Positions 8,086 to 17,481 are shown, numbered from the stretch's first letter. The stretch is DNA of 64,000 nucleotides from Oceanospirillum sp048264105 (GCA_048264105.1 JBLXDJ010000007.1:52805-116804), one strand, 5' to 3'. Notes: generated by a model not told the origin, from the letters alone. Program-made: numbers and translations.

Positions 8086-8595
8086 ATGCAGAATACCAAC
8101 ACAAAACCGACAGCATGGTACAAGCAATTCTGGCCCTGGTTCCTACTGGTGCCCCTGATTGTCACCGTGATTGTCGGTATGACGATGCTGACATTTTCCA
8201 TCCAGGTTTTTGACGGCACCGTGAACGACAACTACTACAAAGAGGGTCTGGCCATTAACCAGACCCTGGAGAGAGACCACAAGGCAGCCGAGCTTAAAAT
8301 GGCTGCTGAGGTGAAGATTGATAACCTGACCGGTGATGTTCTGCTGGAACTTGACGGTCAGCTTGAAAGCTGGCCCCCTCAGCTCAAGCTGGATTTCATC
8401 AACCCGACACGTGCAGCCAAGGATTACAGCATTACCCTGACTCAGGTGACCGGGAACCACTATCGTGGTCAGGTTGAGAAAGCACCTCTGAACCTCTGGT
8501 ATATGGACATCACAGCCCCCGACGGTAACTGGCGTCTGAAAGGCAGTGCTGAATTTCCTGTAGAAGAAGGCTTCAGCCTTCGTGCAGGGCAATAA
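8086..8595 (+). CDS. ccoH: cbb3 oxidase assembly protein CcoH (FixH)
   Basis: A 169-residue protein has one N-terminal membrane helix (about 15-38) and a periplasmic FixH-like domain with the typical NDNYYKEGLAINQ stretch. CcoH is needed for assembly of the cbb3 oxidase and associates with CcoN. It lies 5 bp after ccoG and 15 bp before ccoI. Confidence 0.93.
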   Translation: MQNTNTKPTAWYKQFWPWFLLVPLIVTVIVGMTMLTFSIQVFDGTVNDNYYKEGLAINQTLERDHKAAELKMAAEVKIDNLTGDVLLELDGQLESWPPQLKLDFINPTRAAKDYSITLTQVTGNHYRGQVEKAPLNLWYMDITAPDGNWRLKGSAEFPVEEGFSLRAGQ

Positions 8596-8610
8596 TACCG
8601 GCGGAACACT

Positions 8611-11061
8611 ATGAGCTTATCCTGTTACCACTGCGGAGAGCCGGTTCCTGCCGGCTCTGCCTTCTCTGTCGTTATTGATGATGAAAAGCAGCCAATGTGC
8701 TGTCTTGGCTGTGAAGCGGTTGCACACGCTATCGTAAATGGTGGTCTCGAAAACTATTACCGCTTCCGTGATGGACCGGCGACACGCCCTGATGATCTGA
8801 CCGATGAGCAACAGGCCGCTTTTGCCCTGTATGACCGGGATGATGTTCAGGAAAGTTTTGTCCGGGATCTCGGTGATGGTGTCAAAGAGGCCTCACTCGC
8901 CATTGACGGTATTACCTGTGCCGCCTGCGTCTGGCTGATTGAACATCAGGTCAGTCAGAGTACCGGCGTCGACACCATTCGCGTCAACCTCAGTAACCAC
9001 AGAGCCACACTGCGCTGGTCTCCGGATAAGATCGCTCTGAGTAAACTGATGGCGATGTTTGCCGCCATCGGCTTTCAGGCCTATCCCTATCAGGCCGATG
9101 AACAACAGGAGCGTCTGGTTAAGCAGGAACGCAAGACCATTCGCCGCCTGATTATTGCCGGTTTAGGCATGATGCAGGCGATGATGTTTGCCATCATGCT
9201 CTACGCCGGGGCTTTTGAAGAGATGGAAGAACAGTATGTCTTACTGTTCCGCTGGCTCTCACTGATTGTTTCAGCCCCCGTTATTCTTTATTCCGCACAA
9301 CCCTTTTTCCGTGCCGCCTTCAGGGATCTGAAAAGCCGTCACCTGACGATGGACGTTCCGGTTTCTCTGGCTATTGGTGTTGCCTTTGCAGCCAGCGCCT
9401 GGGCAACCATCACCAACAGCGGCGAAGTCTATTTTGACTCCGTCAGCATGTTTACCTTCTTTCTGCTCTTTGGCCGCTATCTTGAGATGCGGGCACGACA
9501 CCGCATTGGCCGAAGTGGCAACGCACTGAATACTCTGATTCCGACCAGCACAACCCGCCTTAACCGTGAAGCAGGTCAGGAACAGGAAGAGGTGGTACTG
9601 ACCCGGGAGCTTAAAGAGGGTGACATCCTTCTGATCAAACCCGGTCATACCATGCCCGCCGATGGCACCATCATTGAAGGCCAGAGCAGCCTTAATGAAT
9701 CAGCCTTAACCGGTGAGTACATGCCGGTTTCCAAAGCTGCCGGTGACCGGGTACTGGCAGGCACAATGAATGTGGAAAGCCCACTGAAGATTCAGGTGGA
9801 AAAAACCGGTCAGAATGCCCGGGTCGCCAACATTGTTCACCTGCTGGATCGCGCCTTTTCTGAGCGCCCGAAGACGGCCGAAATCACCAATAAAGTCGCT
9901 CACTGGTTTGTTCTTGCCGTACTGGTATCAACCTGTGGTGTTGGCCTTTTCTGGTGGCAACACAGTCCGGAAGATGCCTTCTGGATTGTGCTCTCAGTAT
10001 TGGTGGTCACTTGCCCATGCGCACTCTCGCTGGCGACACCGACTGCACTGACCACCTCTACCAACGCACTGCGCGAGCAGGGTCTTCTGGTCACCCGTGG
10101 CCATGTTGTTGAATCATTAGCCCAGGCAACGCGTATCGTCTTCGACAAGACAGGCACACTGACCGAGGGTCGTCTCATTCTGACGGAAACCCGAAGCCTG
10201 CATGACGACCTGAGCGAAGAAGAAGCGCTGAAACTGGCTGCTGCTCTGGAACGCAGCTCGGAACACCCTATCGCCAGAGCCTTCGATGAATATCGTGGCT
10301 ACTATATGGCCGAAGAGGTTCACTCAACACCGGGACAGGGGCTGAGCGGCACGATTTTAGGTGATGCTTACCGCATCGGAACCCCGGCCTTTGCCACAGA
10401 CAGTCATCAGGGACCGGCGCTTCCTAATGATGGCCAGTGGTTGCTTCTGAGTAAGAATCTGACACCACTTGCCTGGTTTGCCATCGGTGACCGCATCCGT
10501 AGTGATGCTAAAGAAGCGGTTCAGGCTCTGCAGGCACAGGGTCTGCAGGTTGATCTGCTCTCAGGCGATCAATCCGGCGCCGTTAATGCCGTGGCAAATG
10601 CTACCGGTATTCGCAATATACGGGCGGGTGCATCTCCGGAAGATAAGCTGAGTCATATCCGCACCCTTCAGGAACAGGGCGAACGCATCATCATGGTGGG
10701 TGACGGCGTCAATGACATCCCGGTATTGGCCGGTGCAGATATCTCAATCGCGATGGGCAGTGCAACAGATCTGGCCAAAACCAGTGCCGATGCCATTCTG
10801 ATGTCGGGTCAGCTGCAGCGTATCTCTGAAAGCATCACGCTGACCCGGAAGACCCGCCGTATTATCCGCCAGAATCTGGCCTGGGCTGCAGGCTACAACC
10901 TGACAGCGCTGCCACTGGCTGCCGCCGGTATTATTCCGCCTTATCTTGCAGCGATCGGCATGTCTGCAAGCTCGCTGATTGTCGTGCTTAACGCATTGCG
11001 ACTTAATGCTAAACTACCGCGACTGAAATCAGCCGAGGGGCAGGAGGAGTTAAACGTATGA
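8611..11061 (+). CDS. ccoI: Copper-exporting P1B-type ATPase CcoI (FixI)
   Basis: An 816-residue inner-membrane P-type ATPase delivers copper to the periplasm for cbb3 assembly. In order it has an N-terminal Cys-rich metal domain (CYHCGEPV, CCLGCEAV), an HMA domain with GITCAAC (Cys103, Cys106), the transport motif CPC (468-470), the phosphorylation site DKTGTLT (Asp512), and the GDGVNDIPVL hinge. It belongs to the slow-efflux CopA2/FixI branch by context. The stop overlaps the ccoS start (ATGA). Confidence 0.97.
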   Translation: MSLSCYHCGEPVPAGSAFSVVIDDEKQPMCCLGCEAVAHAIVNGGLENYYRFRDGPATRPDDLTDEQQAAFALYDRDDVQESFVRDLGDGVKEASLAIDGITCAACVWLIEHQVSQSTGVDTIRVNLSNHRATLRWSPDKIALSKLMAMFAAIGFQAYPYQADEQQERLVKQERKTIRRLIIAGLGMMQAMMFAIMLYAGAFEEMEEQYVLLFRWLSLIVSAPVILYSAQPFFRAAFRDLKSRHLTMDVPVSLAIGVAFAASAWATITNSGEVYFDSVSMFTFFLLFGRYLEMRARHRIGRSGNALNTLIPTSTTRLNREAGQEQEEVVLTRELKEGDILLIKPGHTMPADGTIIEGQSSLNESALTGEYMPVSKAAGDRVLAGTMNVESPLKIQVEKTGQNARVANIVHLLDRAFSERPKTAEITNKVAHWFVLAVLVSTCGVGLFWWQHSPEDAFWIVLSVLVVTCPCALSLATPTALTTSTNALREQGLLVTRGHVVESLAQATRIVFDKTGTLTEGRLILTETRSLHDDLSEEEALKLAAALERSSEHPIARAFDEYRGYYMAEEVHSTPGQGLSGTILGDAYRIGTPAFATDSHQGPALPNDGQWLLLSKNLTPLAWFAIGDRIRSDAKEAVQALQAQGLQVDLLSGDQSGAVNAVANATGIRNIRAGASPEDKLSHIRTLQEQGERIIMVGDGVNDIPVLAGADISIAMGSATDLAKTSADAILMSGQLQRISESITLTRKTRRIIRQNLAWAAGYNLTALPLAAAGIIPPYLAAIGMSASSLIVVLNALRLNAKLPRLKSAEGQEELNV

Positions 11062-11336
11062 GCATGTTATTTTTATTGATACCACTCTCACTTATTCTGT
11101 TGGGAGTGGCTATCTGGGCGTTCTTCTGGGCTGTGGACAGTAATCAGTTTGATGACCTGAGCGGCCCCGCCTACAGCATTCTCTATGACGACGATGTACA
11201 GAAAGGGAAGAAAAAAGCCCCTGAAGCATCGGCTGTTTCAGATGGGGACGCTGATGAATCAGCGACGTCTGATCAAACCTCTGATGCACTCCTCCCGACC
11301 TCAGAAACAACATCAGCGGATAACAAACAGGCGTGA
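11058..11336 (+). CDS. ccoS: cbb3 oxidase maturation protein CcoS
   Basis: A 92-residue protein has one membrane helix (about 3-24) followed by FWAVDSNQFDDLSGPAYSIL, the diagnostic CcoS/FixS segment. CcoS is required for cofactor insertion into CcoN. The C-terminal half (from about residue 45) is an acidic Ser/Thr-rich tail, longer than in short CcoS proteins. It overlaps both neighbours, so ccoI, ccoS and the next gene are coupled. Confidence 0.93.
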   Translation: MSMLFLLIPLSLILLGVAIWAFFWAVDSNQFDDLSGPAYSILYDDDVQKGKKKAPEASAVSDGDADESATSDQTSDALLPTSETTSADNKQA

Positions 11337-12172
11337 TGGAATCCTCTGGCCTTCTTCACCTGATGGGCTCTGATTTCAGCCCCATGACCCTTGTCGCCGC
11401 ATTTGTTTTTGGTTTAATGGGCAGCGCCCATTGCCTCGGCATGTGCGGCGGCATCATGAGCACCCTCTCCTTTGCCCGCTCCCCATCCGGTTCCGGCCTG
11501 CCATCCCTGCTTGCTTATAACAGCGGCCGTATTTTCAGCTATAGCTTCGCAGGTTTTCTTGTAGCGGCTATTGGATCTCTGCTGAGTGACAGCCTGCTGA
11601 TTATTGCGGACATCATGCGTGTATTCGCCAGCATCATCCTGATCATGATGGCTTTTTATATTGCGAACTGGTGGAAAGGTCTGGTTTATATCGAAAACGG
11701 TGGCCGATACCTGTGGAAGTATCTGCAGCCCATGGCGTCGCGGCTGATGCCGGTTCACAATAACCGTCAGGCTCTGTTTCTGGGCTTAATCTGGGGCTGG
11801 CTGCCTTGCGGACTGGTCTATAGCGTTCTGATCTGGGCCCTGTCTGTTGCTCACCCGCTGCAGGGTGCCGCCATTATGCTGTTTTTTGGGTTGGGAACCC
11901 TGCCCGCAATGCTACTGACTGGCGTTTTAGCGAGCCAGATCAAAGATTTAAGTCGTTCATCTGGTGTACGCTCCGTCGCGGCTATCACCATCATTCTTTT
12001 TGCCCTCTGGCAGTTAGCGCCGCTCTTTGGCAACAGCCATCACAGCGGACACAATGATGATGCCCAGGCTTCACATCTGATGGAAACAGAGATACATACC
12101 CCGTCAGAGTCATCGGCTCAGACGACAGATGAACACGGACATTCAGGCGATCACCCCGCGGCTTCCGAATAG
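11336..12172 (+). CDS. SafE/DsbD-like membrane protein of the cbb3 cluster
   Basis: A 278-residue membrane protein with six or seven helices belongs to the family annotated as sulfite exporter TauE/SafE or UreH-like transmembrane domain. The paired motifs GSAHCLGMCGG and WGWLPCGLVYSVL resemble the Cys-containing helices of DsbD/CcdA relatives. The C-terminal 40 residues are His- and acid-rich (HSGHNDDAQASH, DEHGHSGDH), suggesting metal binding. ATG 11336 overlaps the ccoS stop as TGATG; a GTG 3 bases earlier is also possible. The family often sits after ccoS, which suggests copper handling for the oxidase, though substrate is unproven. Confidence 0.82.
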   Translation: MESSGLLHLMGSDFSPMTLVAAFVFGLMGSAHCLGMCGGIMSTLSFARSPSGSGLPSLLAYNSGRIFSYSFAGFLVAAIGSLLSDSLLIIADIMRVFASIILIMMAFYIANWWKGLVYIENGGRYLWKYLQPMASRLMPVHNNRQALFLGLIWGWLPCGLVYSVLIWALSVAHPLQGAAIMLFFGLGTLPAMLLTGVLASQIKDLSRSSGVRSVAAITIILFALWQLAPLFGNSHHSGHNDDAQASHLMETEIHTPSESSAQTTDEHGHSGDHPAASE

Positions 12173-12269
12173 CCCTAAAAGAATCGCCAACCGGGAAGCG
12201 ACCATTAAACACTTATTTTGATCATGCATTAACTGATGCACTGCACGGCGATGCCGAAAAGGTTTAATT

Positions 12270-13664
12270 ATGAATACACGGACTCAGATCCAGTGGGATC
12301 ACGACCTTATCCAGCGTTATAACATCTCTGGTCCCCGCTATACCTCATACCCGACGGCGGTTCAGTTTACCGATCAGTTTGGTGAAGCCGAGTACCGTGC
12401 AGCCGCTCAGCGCAGTGTCGATGCTGATGGCCCCTTGTCACTTTATTTCCATATTCCTTTCTGTGACACCATCTGCTTCTACTGTGGCTGTAACAAGATC
12501 GCCACCAAAGATACCGCCAAAGCAGAGCCTTATCTGGAACGTGTTTACAAAGAGATTGAGATGCAGGCCGCTCTGGCCAATGCTGAAAACCGTCAGGTAA
12601 AACAGCTGCATTGGGGCGGTGGTACCCCGACCTTCCTGAGCCATGAGCAGATGCGCCAGCTGATGGCCAAAACCCGTGAGGCTTTTAATCTGCAGGGCAA
12701 TGATGAAGGTGATTTCTCTATTGAGATCGATCCTCGAGAAGCGACCGGTGAAACCATGGAGCTGCTGCGTGAGCTGGGCTTTAACCGCGTCAGCCTTGGT
12801 GTGCAGGACTTTAACCCTGACGTGCAGAAAGCGGTAAACCGTATCCAGTCCGAAGAGATGACTCAGGATATTCTGGATCACTCCCGTCGCCTGGGTTTCC
12901 GCTCCCTGAATATCGATCTGATCTACGGCCTGCCACTGCAAACGGTAGCGACCTTCAGCGAAACGCTGGAAACCATCATTAAGATGAACCCGGATCGTAT
13001 CTCCGTATTCAACTACGCACACCTGCCGGAACGCTTTAAGCCCCAGCGTCGTATTAAAGATGAAGAGATTCCGGCACCGGATGTAAAACTTCAGATTCTG
13101 GAACACACCATCAACCGGTTGGTAGAAGCCGGTTATGTTTATATCGGTATGGATCACTTCGCCAAGCCTGATGACAGTCTGTCGGTTGCGCAACGGGAAG
13201 GTAAACTGCACCGTAACTTCCAGGGCTACACCACGCATTCTGACTGCGATCTGATCGCCATGGGCGTATCTTCCATCAGCCAGCAGGCAAACACCTACAG
13301 CCAGAACGCTTACACAATCGATGACTACGAAGCCGCCATCGACAATGGCAAACTGGCGGTCATTAAAGGCCTGGAACTGACCGAAGACGATATTCTGCGC
13401 CGCAGTGTCATCAACCAGATCATCTGTCACTTTGAACTGAATGGTGATGACTTCAGCCGCGACTTCAATATCGATTTCGACAGCTACTTTAAAGATGAGC
13501 TGGAGTTCCTTCAGCAGCACCATCGTGATGGCCTGATTGAACTGAACGGCAACAAGCTGAAAGTGACGCCAGCCGGCCGTCTTCTGGTACGTGCCGTGTG
13601 TATGGCGTTTGATAAGTATCTGGACAAGAAAGCTCTGACCCAGTCTTATTCGCGCATCATCTGA
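12270..13664 (+). CDS. hemN: Oxygen-independent coproporphyrinogen III dehydrogenase
   Basis: A 464-residue radical-SAM enzyme converts coproporphyrinogen III to protoporphyrinogen IX without oxygen, supplying haem when oxygen is scarce. The N-terminus has YNISGPRYTSYPTA and HIPFC, and the Fe-S motif CDTICFYC (Cys65, Cys69, Cys72), followed by GGGTPTFL. Length matches HemN rather than the shorter HemW. An AAAAGG ribosome site precedes the ATG. It lies between the cbb3 assembly genes and anr, the common order in gammaproteobacteria. Confidence 0.97.
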   Translation: MNTRTQIQWDHDLIQRYNISGPRYTSYPTAVQFTDQFGEAEYRAAAQRSVDADGPLSLYFHIPFCDTICFYCGCNKIATKDTAKAEPYLERVYKEIEMQAALANAENRQVKQLHWGGGTPTFLSHEQMRQLMAKTREAFNLQGNDEGDFSIEIDPREATGETMELLRELGFNRVSLGVQDFNPDVQKAVNRIQSEEMTQDILDHSRRLGFRSLNIDLIYGLPLQTVATFSETLETIIKMNPDRISVFNYAHLPERFKPQRRIKDEEIPAPDVKLQILEHTINRLVEAGYVYIGMDHFAKPDDSLSVAQREGKLHRNFQGYTTHSDCDLIAMGVSSISQQANTYSQNAYTIDDYEAAIDNGKLAVIKGLELTEDDILRRSVINQIICHFELNGDDFSRDFNIDFDSYFKDELEFLQQHHRDGLIELNGNKLKVTPAGRLLVRAVCMAFDKYLDKKALTQSYSRII

Positions 13665-13705
13665 TATTTTCCGCACCATCAGACCAAACGAGTCATTGAT
13701 TAGAC

Positions 13706-13739
13706 AAAGGGAGTAAGCTGCGGCTTTCTCCCTTTTTTT
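13706..13739 (+). terminator. Intrinsic terminator after hemN
   Basis: The 8-bp stem AAAGGGAG (13706-13713) pairs with CTCCCTTT (13728-13735) and continues into a run of T. It ends hemN transcription before anr. Confidence 0.85.
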
Positions 13740-13766
13740 GTCATAAATCATGCTATCCTGATAAAC

Positions 13767-13780
13767 CTGATGTGCATCAA
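13767..13780 (+). promoter_or_regulatory. Anr/FNR box upstream of anr
   Basis: CTGAT-GTGC-ATCAA matches the Anr/FNR consensus TTGAT-N4-ATCAA at 9 of 10 positions. It lies 105 bp before the anr ATG and points to autoregulation. A CAAAAT (13801-13806) sits close to where a class II -10 element would be expected. Confidence 0.7.
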
Positions 13781-13884
13781 AAAAACTTTGCGTAGTCGAG
13801 CAAAATGTTCATAATGAGCTACAGCCTTTTTTGATAAAAGGCGTCCGTGAGCCATTTAGTAAGTCATTAGCCCGGAGTTCTGAT

Positions 13885-14670
13885 ATGCCGAAAGGGCAAC
13901 TTAAGGGAATATGTTTTCACCCAAGCAAGGAAACAAAGTGCGTAACCTGCAGCCTGAGTTCACTCTGCCTGCCGATCTCACTTAACTTTGAAGACATTGA
14001 CCAGCTGGACAAAATTATCAAACGCAGACAGCCACTGAAAAAAGGTGAACACCTTTTCCATCAGGGTGACCGTTTTGACTGCGTTTATGCCGTTCGTTCC
14101 GGTAGTATCAAAAATTACGCCATGACCAATGATGGTGAAGAGCAGATCACGAATTTCCACCTGCCCAGCGAACTGGTTGGACTGGATGGCATCGATTGCG
14201 AAACCTACCCGGTTTCTGCAAAGGCTCTTGAGACGACAACGGTTTGTGAAATCCCTTTTGCGCGTCTGGAAGAGCTGGCAAAAGAGCTGCCTGAACTACG
14301 TTCTCAGGTTCTGCGTATTATGAGTCGCGAACTGCGTGACGATAAGCAGATGATGATGTTGCTGAGCAAGAAAAACGCTGAACAGCGCGTGGCAACCTTC
14401 CTGACGAACCTGTCGACTCGCTTTAAGCGTCGTGGTTATTCGCCGTTTACCTTCCGCCTGCCGATGTCACGTAATGAGATCGGTAACTATCTGGGTCTTG
14501 CGGTTGAAACAGTAAGCCGTGTCTTTACCCGTTTCCAGAACAGTGAGCTGATCGCCGTTAACGGCAAAGAAGTTCATATTCTGAATATGGATGACCTGAG
14601 CGCTCTGGCGGGCCTGCCGGATCAGGATGAAAAAATCCCTAACGAAGCAAAAGCCGCCAGTGAAGGTTAA
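13885..14670 (+). CDS. anr: Oxygen-sensing transcriptional regulator Anr/FNR
   Basis: A 261-residue CRP/FNR-family regulator binds a 4Fe-4S cluster and activates genes when oxygen is low. Cluster ligands are Cys19, Cys22 and Cys28 (CVTCSLSSLC) plus Cys105 (GIDCETYP); Cys10 is extra. A cyclic-nucleotide-like barrel (about 35-160) is followed by a helix-turn-helix whose recognition helix VETVSRVF has the E--SR pattern of FNR. ATG 13885 is preceded by CGGAG at 7-base spacing; an earlier ATG at 13831 lacks a ribosome site. It probably controls ccoNOQP, ccoGHIS and hemN upstream. Confidence 0.95.
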   Translation: MPKGQLKGICFHPSKETKCVTCSLSSLCLPISLNFEDIDQLDKIIKRRQPLKKGEHLFHQGDRFDCVYAVRSGSIKNYAMTNDGEEQITNFHLPSELVGLDGIDCETYPVSAKALETTTVCEIPFARLEELAKELPELRSQVLRIMSRELRDDKQMMMLLSKKNAEQRVATFLTNLSTRFKRRGYSPFTFRLPMSRNEIGNYLGLAVETVSRVFTRFQNSELIAVNGKEVHILNMDDLSALAGLPDQDEKIPNEAKAASEG

Positions 14671-14688
14671 AACCTGTCTGATGACTTT

Positions 14689-14725
14689 GCATAAAAAAAG
14701 AGAGCCTCGGCTCTCTTTTTTATGC
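14689..14725. terminator. Bidirectional terminator between anr and ttcA
   Basis: A long near-perfect palindrome, with GAGAGCC/GGCTCTC at the tip and A-tract/T-tract flanks, can terminate both anr (plus) and ttcA (minus). Confidence 0.9.
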
Positions 14726-14758
14726 TTATCTGACAGCGTTACTAACCGGCATCAACAA

Positions 14759-15601
14759 TTAACCCGCATCAACAATATCAATTCGTTGCGCCATCATTTT
14801 TAGCTGCTTTTCTTCCAGCGTTTTGAAATCAAAGAGTTCGGTATCACCCAGCTGGGAAGGCGCGACATTCTGCATCGCACGGAACATATTATCCAGACGC
14901 CCCGGGTGCTGTTTTTCCCAGCTTTGCAGCATCTCTTTCACAACCTGACGCTGCAGCCCATCCTGAGAACCACACAGGTTACACGGAATAATCGGGAACT
15001 CTTTCAGCTCCGAGAAAGCTTCAATATCTTTCTCAACACAGTAAGCCAGCGGACGAATCACAATGTTTTTACCATCGTCACTGAGCAGCTTAGGCGGCAT
15101 CGACTTTAGTGTTCCGCCATAGAACATATTCAGGAACAGGGTTTCCAGCATATCGTCCCGGTGATGCCCCAGGGCGATCTTGGTCGCGCCAATCTCTTCA
15201 GCAAAACCATACAGAGAGCCACGACGCAGGCGGGAGCATAAAGCGCAGGTGGTTTTCCCCTCAGGCACTTTTTCCTGAACAATGCTGTAGGTATCACGCT
15301 CAAGGATATGATACTCAACACCGATGGAAGCCAGATATTCCGGCAGTACATGCTCAGGGAAACCCGGCTGCTTCTGATCCAGATTCACCGCAACCAGCTG
15401 GAAATTGACCGGAGCGCTTTTCTGCAGGCTCATCAGAATATCCAGCATGGTATAGGAGTCCTTACCACCGGACAGACACACCATCACCTTGTCGCCTTCC
15501 TGGATCATATTGTAATCAGCGATCGCTTGTCCTACATGGCGACGTAAACGCTTCTGCAGCTTATTAAACTCGCGTTTGTCTTTCGGTAATAGTTCCTGCA
15601 T
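14759..15601 (-). CDS. ttcA: tRNA 2-thiocytidine(32) synthetase
   Basis: A 280-residue protein adds sulfur to cytidine 32 of certain tRNAs. It has the PP-loop SGGKDSYTML, the CxxC pair CALCSRLRRG, and a later CNLCGSQ region typical of TtcA. The start ATG 15601 gives MQELLPKDKREFNKLQKRLRR, as in known TtcA, and has AGGAG 6 bases upstream; an earlier start at 15772 would add an unrelated hydrophobic leader. It converges on anr across a shared terminator. Confidence 0.95.
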   Translation of the reverse strand: MQELLPKDKREFNKLQKRLRRHVGQAIADYNMIQEGDKVMVCLSGGKDSYTMLDILMSLQKSAPVNFQLVAVNLDQKQPGFPEHVLPEYLASIGVEYHILERDTYSIVQEKVPEGKTTCALCSRLRRGSLYGFAEEIGATKIALGHHRDDMLETLFLNMFYGGTLKSMPPKLLSDDGKNIVIRPLAYCVEKDIEAFSELKEFPIIPCNLCGSQDGLQRQVVKEMLQSWEKQHPGRLDNMFRAMQNVAPSQLGDTELFDFKTLEEKQLKMMAQRIDIVDAG

Positions 15602-15796
15602 GGGGGCTCCTGTGGCTAGGCAAAACTGAGGGGGTCTTTTACCCAAAAACCACAGAATTGTAAACTCGAACGCATGATAAAAAAGCACAAAAAATGACAA
15701 CACTTTGATGTTTAAAGCGTTTATGATGATCTTTAACTTGATTACGCTTGGATAAGGTCCCTTATCGGACACAATGGATGACAGGTAAGGCGTTAA

Positions 15797-16399
15797 ATGA
15801 ATACTCTGCAGCGATCACGTCTGCTGGATACAATTCAGCTTGTCCTTGAGGCGCATCCCCAAGGGCTTAATGAACATGCTCTGATCAAAGCGCTGGGCGA
15901 AACCGGTGTTATTGAAGTCACCCCGGCGACGTTTTCAGACACCATGACGCTATTCCGTACCCATTTTCTGGTTTATAACGCTCTTTATGAGCTGAAAGAC
16001 GAGCTGATTAAAAAAGCTCACTGGATCATGGAAATATCAGCGGTCAATATTCAACTCCATCCCTACGAATTCGGTCACGACCTTCTGGAAGAGAAGGACC
16101 CCATGCGGGACTATTATCTTGATCTCAGCGCTCTGCAGGAAACGACAGAGGAAGAGCTGGATGATATGCTGCGAAACTTCTGGAAAAAGATCGATATCGA
16201 AGAGGAAAAACAGGTTAAACGCGGTTTAAGCCAGCGCGCTCTGGAATGCCTTGAACTGGATGAACCGATCACCTTTGCTGAAATCAAAAAACGATATCGT
16301 AAGTTAGCTATGCAGCATCATCCTGACCGGGGGGGCGACCCTTCAAGAATTCAGGAGATCAATGAGGCTATGGCGATTCTGAAGGCTGCTTTCCAATGA
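15797..16399 (+). CDS. DnaJ-related protein with C-terminal J-domain
   Basis: A 200-residue protein has an N-terminal DNAJ-related domain (about 1-130: LLDTIQLVLEAHPQGLNEHALI, a winged-helix-like region) and a C-terminal J-domain (about 145-200) with the HPD motif in MQHHPDRGGDPS. It would recruit an Hsp70, but client and role are unknown. It overlaps the next gene by ATGA, which suggests cotranslation. Confidence 0.85.
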   Translation: MNTLQRSRLLDTIQLVLEAHPQGLNEHALIKALGETGVIEVTPATFSDTMTLFRTHFLVYNALYELKDELIKKAHWIMEISAVNIQLHPYEFGHDLLEEKDPMRDYYLDLSALQETTEEELDDMLRNFWKKIDIEEEKQVKRGLSQRALECLELDEPITFAEIKKRYRKLAMQHHPDRGGDPSRIQEINEAMAILKAAFQ

Positions 16400-17469
16400 A
16401 AACCAAAACTGCTCTCTTCTCCCTCATATTGGCAGCGACACTGCTGTTCAATAGCCAAACCAGCTTTGCAGCACGTCACGCTGTTGTTCTCCAGTATCAA
16501 CATATCAGCGACCGGACACCGCCCAGCAAAAGCGCCACTGAAGCGGAGTTTGTCCAGCATCTGGATTATCTGGAAAACAATGGTTTTACCGTGTGGCCGC
16601 TGGAAAAAATTATCAGCCGTGTAAAACGCAAACAAACCATACCGGACAAAACGGTTGCGATTACCTTTGATCACGCCTATATCAGCGTCTATCGTACGGC
16701 ACTCAAACATCTTACAAAGCGCAAGCTGCCTTTCACTGTCTTTGTCGCTGCGGCACCTGTGATGAAAGAACATCCTCTGTATATGAACTGGCAACAGTTG
16801 CGGGAAATTCAGAAGGCGGGCGGCACCATTGGCAGCATGGGAATTACCGGTGGTAACCTTGCGAAATCAATGCCGGATGAACGTCCTGAGCAACGTCAGG
16901 AACGCATCAGCAAAGAGGTTGAACTCAACCAGACCGCGCTGAAGAAGTTTCTCGGTGTCGCGCCGAAACTGTTCGCCTACGATGAAGGCCAGGCTGATGA
17001 GATCGCCCGCAACGTGATCAAATCCAAGGGGCTTACAGGCTTTGGCCTGCATCAGGGGCCCGTGAGCCGGTACACGAGTATGCAGTACCAGCCTCGTTTC
17101 ACCGCCACAGGTAGCGCCAGTAATATTAATAACCTTTCGGTAAAACTCACCAGCCTGCCTCTGCCGGTGCGTAAGGTGAAAGCCCAGCCAACCATTCTGG
17201 CCGCAGACAATAAACGCCCTCAGGCAGAAGTTGAGCTGTTATCCGGCAGCTACCAACTCAGTGGCCTGCGCTGTAAAAATGGTGACGGCCTTCCTGTCAG
17301 CACCTACACCAACGAAGAAGGTAAGCGCCCTGTATTTATGATGCAGAGTAAGCTCGGTGAAAAAAAAGGGCCTGTTGAGTACACCTGTACCGCCCCCCAT
17401 GATAAATCGACCCGTTTTTATTGGTTCTCACATACCTGGATTCTGCCCGACCAGAAAGGGCGCTGGTAA
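16396..17469 (+). CDS. Polysaccharide-deacetylase-like protein, catalytic residues missing
   Basis: A 357-residue exported protein has a signal peptide (cleavage near SFA/AR, residue 26) and a NodB-like fold (about 28-250). Motif 1 reads ITFDHAY (Asp92, then His instead of the second Asp) and the region of the His-x3-His motif reads GSMGITGGN (146-154) with no His. Both metal-binding His and the usual TFDDG are therefore lost, so it may bind but not deacetylate sugars. The C-terminal 100 residues are not recognisable. It shares an ATGA overlap with the DnaJ-related gene. Confidence 0.75.
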   Translation: MKTKTALFSLILAATLLFNSQTSFAARHAVVLQYQHISDRTPPSKSATEAEFVQHLDYLENNGFTVWPLEKIISRVKRKQTIPDKTVAITFDHAYISVYRTALKHLTKRKLPFTVFVAAAPVMKEHPLYMNWQQLREIQKAGGTIGSMGITGGNLAKSMPDERPEQRQERISKEVELNQTALKKFLGVAPKLFAYDEGQADEIARNVIKSKGLTGFGLHQGPVSRYTSMQYQPRFTATGSASNINNLSVKLTSLPLPVRKVKAQPTILAADNKRPQAEVELLSGSYQLSGLRCKNGDGLPVSTYTNEEGKRPVFMMQSKLGEKKGPVEYTCTAPHDKSTRFYWFSHTWILPDQKGRW

Positions 17470-17481
17470 CCCATCCGTTGA

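Noticed and set aside
12218..12232. Near-palindrome TTGAT-CATGC-ATTAA upstream of hemN
   Set aside because: The spacer is 5 instead of 4 bases and the right half does not match ATCAA, so it is not a credible Anr box.
12438..13751. A 437-codon open frame antisense to hemN
   Set aside because: hemN is fully conserved on the plus strand, and the antisense frame crosses the hemN terminator.
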